From assembly GCA_028684345.1 (NCBI GenBank), contig JAQUGB010000060.1, positions 1-9,371 of the forward strand: 9,371 bases of DNA, read 5' to 3'. Below, piece by piece: positions 5,681 through 9,371 of this stretch; position 1 is the stretch's first letter; each line of letters opens with the position of its first letter. The translations under genes and the position numbers were made by a program. The notes beneath the pieces are model-generated. The model saw only the letters and a list, made by a program, of their open reading frames with translations, was not told where the DNA came from and searched no databases. The DNA comes from Tepidiphilus sp. (lineage in GTDB: Bacteria > Pseudomonadota > Gammaproteobacteria > Burkholderiales > Rhodocyclaceae).

Positions 5681-6449
5681 GCTCAAAACTTACGTCCGCC
5701 GCGCATTCACACGACGGCGGACGAGCTATTCCTCCCACGACCGACCCCAGCGCTGCATCGCAGCCCGGCTTGCCGAGCTACTCCCTGCGGTCTCGGAAAC
5801 ACCCGAAGGCTGGATCATCGACGCCGGCTGCGGCGTCGGGCGAGATCTGCCGCTGTTGGCGCAGCGCTTCGGCCGCGAGCGCCTCCTCGCCCTGGATTTC
5901 TCCCCTGAGGTGCTCACCCACCTACCAGAACCGGAAATCGCCCGCCTGGCGGCCGATCTCGAATTCGTGCCATTGCCCGACGCCGTCTGCGCCGGCTACT
6001 GGAGCAACTGCGCCTGGCAATGGACCTCGCCCCGGCGAACGCTGGCGCAAGCCTGGCGCATCCTCGAGAACGGAGGGTGGCTGTGCGCGAGCATCGTCCT
6101 TGCCGGCACGTTTCCTGAACTCGGGCAAGCCTTGAGGGAGGTCGGCGTCACGTTCGCCATGGCACGGCTGCCGGCGCAAGCCGATTGGGAACGATCGTTC
6201 GAAGACGAACCGTGGAAAGTATACCATTGGGATGTACGAAGTTTCACCTTTCATTATCCCGACGCCACGGCGCTCCTCCATGCCATTCGCGGCGTCGGCG
6301 CCAACCCGACGACGCATTCCGGTTCTCTCGTCTGGACCCCCGGTCGGCGCCGTGCGCTGATCGAAGCCTTGGAACGGCGTCGGACTGCCCAGGGATTGGG
6401 ATTGAGCTACCGAGTGGGATTCTTGATGGCACGAAAAAAAGAGGCGTAA
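5673..6449 (+). CDS. bioC: BioC, malonyl-ACP O-methyltransferase
   Basis: A 258-residue class I SAM-dependent methyltransferase that methylates the free carboxyl of malonyl-ACP, disguising it as a fatty-acid primer so that a pimeloyl chain can be built. The SAM-binding glycine motif IIDAGCGVGRD is at about 48-58, the acidic residue after strand 2 is Asp75 in LALDFSPE, and DLEFVPLPDA (95-104) follows. The BioC-specific part includes YWSNCAWQW (109-117), the hydrophobic LAGTFPELGQALREVG (143-158), LHAIRGVGAN and the terminal LSYRVGFLMAR, all matching the layout of E. coli BioC. The ATG at 5673 overlaps the bioF stop by 8 nt and has a modest site GGCGAG (5661-5666) 6 nt upstream, suggesting coupling to bioF. 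Its partner esterase, BioH, is encoded at 7128-7883 on the other strand. Confidence 0.95.
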   Translation: MNELKTYVRRAFTRRRTSYSSHDRPQRCIAARLAELLPAVSETPEGWIIDAGCGVGRDLPLLAQRFGRERLLALDFSPEVLTHLPEPEIARLAADLEFVPLPDAVCAGYWSNCAWQWTSPRRTLAQAWRILENGGWLCASIVLAGTFPELGQALREVGVTFAMARLPAQADWERSFEDEPWKVYHWDVRSFTFHYPDATALLHAIRGVGANPTTHSGSLVWTPGRRRALIEALERRRTAQGLGLSYRVGFLMARKKEA

Positions 6450-6453
6450 AACG

Positions 6454-7131
6454 ATGAGGAAGTCTGGAATATGGTTCCTTACCGGCACCGATACGGAAAT
6501 CGGCAAGACCCACGCCGCCTGCCAGTTGCTTGCGCGAGCGCGCCGCCAGGGATTGCGCGCGGCAGGGATCAAAGCCGTTGCCGCGGGGGTGGATGAAACG
6601 GGAGTCAATGAAGACGCCAGGGCACTCGCGGCGGCAAGTAGCGTGCCGCTGCCCTCGACGATACAAAACCCCTATTGTTTCAAAGCCCCCCTCTCGCCGC
6701 ACCTGGCGGCAGCGCAAGAAGGGAGGGCGGTTGATTTGAACGAAATCGTCGCGGCCGTTGCCGAAGCCCGAATGCACGCCGATCGGGTACTGGTCGAAGG
6801 TGCGGGGGGTTTTCTCTGCCCGCTCGGCGAAACGCTTACCATGGCCGATCTGGTACAGGCGCTTGGCGTTCCTGTCATCGTCGTGGTGGGCCTGCGCCTG
6901 GGCTGTCTCAACCATGCACGGCTCACGGTAGAGGCGATAGAAAGCAGGCAGCTGATCTTGGCCGGCTGGATCGCCAATTGCATCGATCCGAACATGGCAG
7001 CGCTCGAAGGCAACCTCGCAACCCTGAGGCGAACGATTCCGGCCCCTTGCCTCGGCGCGATCGCCCACGGTAGCAGACGCGATGAGATCGGTTGGTTGCG
7101 CTGGCCCGACGAAATCGAGATGAAGTGCTAG
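6454..7131 (+). CDS. bioD: BioD, ATP-dependent dethiobiotin synthetase
   Basis: A 225-residue enzyme that uses ATP and CO2 to close the ureido ring of DAPA, giving dethiobiotin. The P-loop GTDTEIGKT (11-19) contains Lys18 and Thr19. Asp54 in VNEDARAL matches the metal-binding aspartate of E. coli BioD at the same number. Lys40 in GIKAVAAG matches the active-site lysine, although the usual following proline is alanine here. VEGAGGFLCPL with Glu115, VVGLRLGCLNHARLT and the nucleotide-binding WIANCID complete the fold. GAGG (6441-6444) lies 9 nt before the ATG, and the gene begins 4 nt after the bioC stop. It is the last gene of the operon. Its TAG stop lies inside a CTAG that is also the stop of bioH on the opposite strand; no terminator follows. 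Confidence 0.97.
   Translation: MRKSGIWFLTGTDTEIGKTHAACQLLARARRQGLRAAGIKAVAAGVDETGVNEDARALAAASSVPLPSTIQNPYCFKAPLSPHLAAAQEGRAVDLNEIVAAVAEARMHADRVLVEGAGGFLCPLGETLTMADLVQALGVPVIVVVGLRLGCLNHARLTVEAIESRQLILAGWIANCIDPNMAALEGNLATLRRTIPAPCLGAIAHGSRRDEIGWLRWPDEIEMKC
7128..7131. other. Shared palindromic CTAG stop of bioD and bioH
   Basis: TAG at 7129-7131 ends bioD on the + strand, and TAG read from 7130-7128 ends bioH on the - strand. The two convergent genes thus overlap by four bases with no intergenic DNA. I see no hairpin with a T tract on either side, so transcripts from each operon probably continue antisense into the other before stopping. Confidence 0.9.
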
Positions 7132-7883
7132 ATCCCCGTCCCGTTTGGCACCACCTGCTGCAAAAACCGGCGAATCTCCTTGACGAAGAAATCCTCTCTA
7201 CCGCAAAAAGGGGCATGGGCTGCGCCTTCCACGGCCACGAATCGCCCGTGCGCGACGTGTTCCGCAACCCAGCGACCGGCAGCGGGAGGAATCAGCCCGT
7301 CTGCCGTGCCGTGAAACACCAGGATGGGGACTTCGAGTCCGGGCAGGGCAGCACGTAGGTCCGTCTCCTCGAGCCAATCCAACCCCGTCGTCAGCACCCT
7401 CGTCGAAGGCAGAGTGTCCGCTTCACGCATCAACCGACGGGAAATTTCCTTGGCCAGAAGATCCCCGCGATTGAACTCGACGATGAAACGGCGCAAGGCA
7501 GCGGGAGCGTCGGTCCGTACTTGTTCCCGAAAAACCGCAAGCTGCGCGGGCGCCAAACCGAGAGACCATCCGGGACGGCGAATGAAGGAGGGGGTAGGAG
7601 AAATGGCCACGACGGCGGAGAAGACATCCGGCGCCAAACGGGCTGCTGCCAAGGCGAGCATGGTGCCCAAGGACCACCCCAAGAGACACGTTCCACGGGG
7701 GGCCTCGTTGCTCAAGCGCTGTATCGCCTGTCCGAACGTATCGGACGATCCCGTACGACCATACCCTGGCAGATCGTACCATTGAGCCCCCAACAGCGAG
7801 ACGAGAGCAGCCAAAGGTCCTCGCCCCAAACCCCAGCCAGGCAGGCATAGGATCGGAGGGGAATCCGATGGCGCGGTTCTCAC
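7128..7883 (-). CDS. bioH: BioH, pimeloyl-[ACP] methyl ester carboxylesterase
   Basis: A 251-residue alpha/beta hydrolase, close to the 256 residues of E. coli BioH, expected to cleave the methyl ester of pimeloyl-ACP methyl ester and so stop chain elongation at seven carbons. The nucleophile elbow GWSLG gives Ser71; the other triad members are Asp195 in GTADGLIPP and His223 in GAAHAPF. The oxyanion-hole region reads LPGWGLG, and the cap segment includes TTGLDWLEETDLRAALPGL, close to the E. coli arrangement. The start is GTG at 7883-7881, overlapping the topoisomerase stop as GTGA. No strong ribosome binding site is present, so translation is probably coupled to the upstream gene. Other alpha/beta esterases share the fold, but the position beside bioBAFCD and the AAHAPF and DGLIP motifs make BioH the best call. 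Confidence 0.93.
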   Translation of the reverse strand: MRTAPSDSPPILCLPGWGLGRGPLAALVSLLGAQWYDLPGYGRTGSSDTFGQAIQRLSNEAPRGTCLLGWSLGTMLALAAARLAPDVFSAVVAISPTPSFIRRPGWSLGLAPAQLAVFREQVRTDAPAALRRFIVEFNRGDLLAKEISRRLMREADTLPSTRVLTTGLDWLEETDLRAALPGLEVPILVFHGTADGLIPPAAGRWVAEHVAHGRFVAVEGAAHAPFCGREDFFVKEIRRFLQQVVPNGTGI

Positions 7884-9371
7884 GACGTCTCGGCGGCCTT
7901 GGTCTTCTTGTGGGCGGGGGCGCGTCCTTTCTTCTCCGACGCCTCGCGCGGCTCGAATTCAAAGCCGATCTTGCCGTCGGGTTGGCGCACGAGGTAGGCG
8001 GAGAACTTGCGCCGTGTGCGCGCCGACACGAAGCCGGTGAGGAGATCGGTCTTGCCCTTGGAAAGCAGTTTCTTCATCTGCTCCGGCTCGATCGGTTGCT
8101 GCAAGATGGTGCGGCCGCTGCGGAAATCGCACGTCTTGTCGGCACCGAGCGACTTGGTGCACACGTAGCTCGTGCCGTGCTCGACCACCGGCGCGCCGCA
8201 CTTGGGGCACGGCCCGAGCGATTCGCGCTCGGCCAGATCCGCGGGCACTTCCTCCGGCGGTTCGACGGCGAAGGCAAAGGTGGGCTGTTTGGCCTCGTCG
8301 AGCACCAGTTCGGCGGCGAACGGCCGCCCCAGTCGGCTGCGAAACCCCTCCAGCGGGCCGATCCGGCCTTGGGTGAGCAGCGCCTCGGCTTCGGGCACGT
8401 CGATCTGCCGGCCGGCGATGATCTTCCACATCGACCAGCCGCACTGATCGCATTGGAACGTCTTGTAGGTTTCGCGTACGGTGCCGCCGCATTTCGGGCA
8501 GGGAGCCTGCAAGGTGGCGAAGTCGCCGGGCACGGTGTCGGATTCGTGGCGCTTGGCGCGTTCGACGATGTCCTGCGCCATACGCGCGATCGAGGCCATG
8601 AACTCCTCGCGCGCGAGCCGCCGTTTCTCCATGAGGGCGAGCTTGTGCTCCCACTCGCCGGTGAGTTCGGGCGAGGTGAGCGCGTCGATCCCCAAACCCT
8701 TCAAGAGGGTGATGAGCGAAAAGGCCTTGGCGGTGGGCACGAGCTCGCGCCCCTCGCGCACGAGGTATTTTTCTTCCAGCAGCCCCTCGATGATCTGGGC
8801 TCGCGTGGCGGGCGTGCCCAGACCCCGCCCGGCCATGGCCGCGCGCAGCTCTTCGTCTTCGACGAGCTTGCCCGCCCCTTCCATGGCCGAAAGGAGCGTG
8901 GCCTCGGTGTAGCGCGCCGGCGGCTTGGTGTGCAGGTCCTTGATCTCGACGGCCTCGGTATGAACCGTCTCGCCGGGGGCGACGGGCACGAGTTCCCCTT
9001 CACCCTCGCCGGCGGCCCGTTTGCCGTAGATCTCGAGCCAGCCCGGGGCGACCAGTACCTTGCCTTCGGTCTTGAAGGCGTCCTCGCCCACCCGGGTGAT
9101 GCGGGTGGTGACGCGGTATTCGGCCGGCGGATAGAAGACGGCAAGGAAGCGCCGCGTGACCAGGTCGAAGATCTTCTGCTCGGGTTCGGACAGCCCTTTG
9201 GGCACCACCCCCGTGGGGACGATGGCGAAATGGTCCGACACCTTGGCGTTGTCGAAGATGCGCTTGTTGGGTTTGACCCAGCCTTGGGCGAGGATCTTTC
9301 CGGCGAAGGGCTGGTATTCGGACGGCAGCTGCGCCAGCACCTCGCGCACGGTGCCGATCATGTCCTCGGGT
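7880..9371 (-). CDS. topB: DNA topoisomerase III, C-terminal part (5' end outside window)
   Basis: The frame is open from the right edge, and about 497 residues are visible, beginning PEDMIGTVREVL. In type IA topoisomerases such a PED segment follows shortly after the catalytic tyrosine motif, so the Toprim domain and the active-site Tyr lie outside the window. The rest of the core includes SDHFAIVPTG and GRGLGTPATRAQIIEGLLE, typical of topoisomerase III. Two zinc-finger plus C-terminal-repeat (Crpt-like) units follow: CPKC...CDQC with GRQIDVPEAEALLTQGRIGP (about 8300-8510), and CPKC...C-X9-C with a matching EPEQMKKLLSKGKTDLLTGF unit (about 7980-8215). The tail is lysine-rich (KKGRAPAHKKTKAAETS). 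The enzyme relaxes and decatenates DNA through single-strand passage. The ATG at 9361 is an internal methionine, not the start. bioH overlaps its stop by 4 nt. Confidence 0.92.
   Translation of the reverse strand, partial: PEDMIGTVREVLAQLPSEYQPFAGKILAQGWVKPNKRIFDNAKVSDHFAIVPTGVVPKGLSEPEQKIFDLVTRRFLAVFYPPAEYRVTTRITRVGEDAFKTEGKVLVAPGWLEIYGKRAAGEGEGELVPVAPGETVHTEAVEIKDLHTKPPARYTEATLLSAMEGAGKLVEDEELRAAMAGRGLGTPATRAQIIEGLLEEKYLVREGRELVPTAKAFSLITLLKGLGIDALTSPELTGEWEHKLALMEKRRLAREEFMASIARMAQDIVERAKRHESDTVPGDFATLQAPCPKCGGTVRETYKTFQCDQCGWSMWKIIAGRQIDVPEAEALLTQGRIGPLEGFRSRLGRPFAAELVLDEAKQPTFAFAVEPPEEVPADLAERESLGPCPKCGAPVVEHGTSYVCTKSLGADKTCDFRSGRTILQQPIEPEQMKKLLSKGKTDLLTGFVSARTRRKFSAYLVRQPDGKIGFEFEPREASEKKGRAPAHKKTKAAETS

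Noticed and set aside
6244..7068. 274-codon leftward open frame opposite bioC and bioD
   Set aside because: Antisense shadow of two confidently identified genes, with no recognisable domain.
1..9371. Mobile elements, CRISPR array, defence genes, tRNA or rRNA
   Set aside because: No transposase, integrase, terminal inverted repeats, spaced direct repeats or RNA-gene signatures were seen; the window is housekeeping in content.

Overview
The window is a GC-rich, tightly packed chromosomal segment from what looks like a betaproteobacterium. This is inferred from the OxyR, Dps and BioA protein types and the style of the zinc-finger topoisomerase III; no rRNA or other marker gene is present to fix the genus. 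I see no mobile element, phage gene, tRNA, rRNA or CRISPR array.

Layout. Positions 1-68 hold the first codons of a leftward gene that runs off the left edge. A 125-bp divergent intergenic region follows, then oxyR (194-1168, peroxide sensor) and dps (1264-1752, ferritin-like peroxide and iron protection), both rightward. A perfect 15-bp-stem terminator closes dps. The 297-bp gap to the next gene ends in a good sigma70-type promoter for a five-gene biotin operon in the order bioB-bioA-bioF-bioC-bioD (2050-7131). Its genes are separated by 4-5 nt or overlap by 4-8 nt. From the right, a leftward pair converges on it: the 3' part of a topoisomerase III gene (topB, entering from the right edge) and bioH, which overlaps the topB stop by 4 nt. 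bioD and bioH meet tail to tail and share one CTAG, which supplies the TAG stop of both.

How the genes work together. BioC methylates malonyl-ACP so that fatty-acid synthesis can build a pimeloyl chain. BioH removes the methyl ester to give pimeloyl-ACP. BioF condenses this with alanine to KAPA, BioA transaminates KAPA to DAPA, BioD closes the ureido ring to dethiobiotin, and BioB inserts sulfur. The locus therefore encodes every dedicated step of the BioC-BioH route to biotin. OxyR and Dps form a separate oxidative-stress unit; OxyR keeps both redox cysteines at the same numbers as in E. coli (199 and 208).

Assessment. All complete genes belong to well-known families, and I found no evidence of an undescribed multi-gene system. 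The points worth a second look are smaller: active-site substitutions in BioA, an insertion in BioF, the convergent double stop with no terminator, coupling of bioH to topB, and palindromic or repeated elements at the bioB and dps promoters that do not resemble the BirA or OxyR sites I know.
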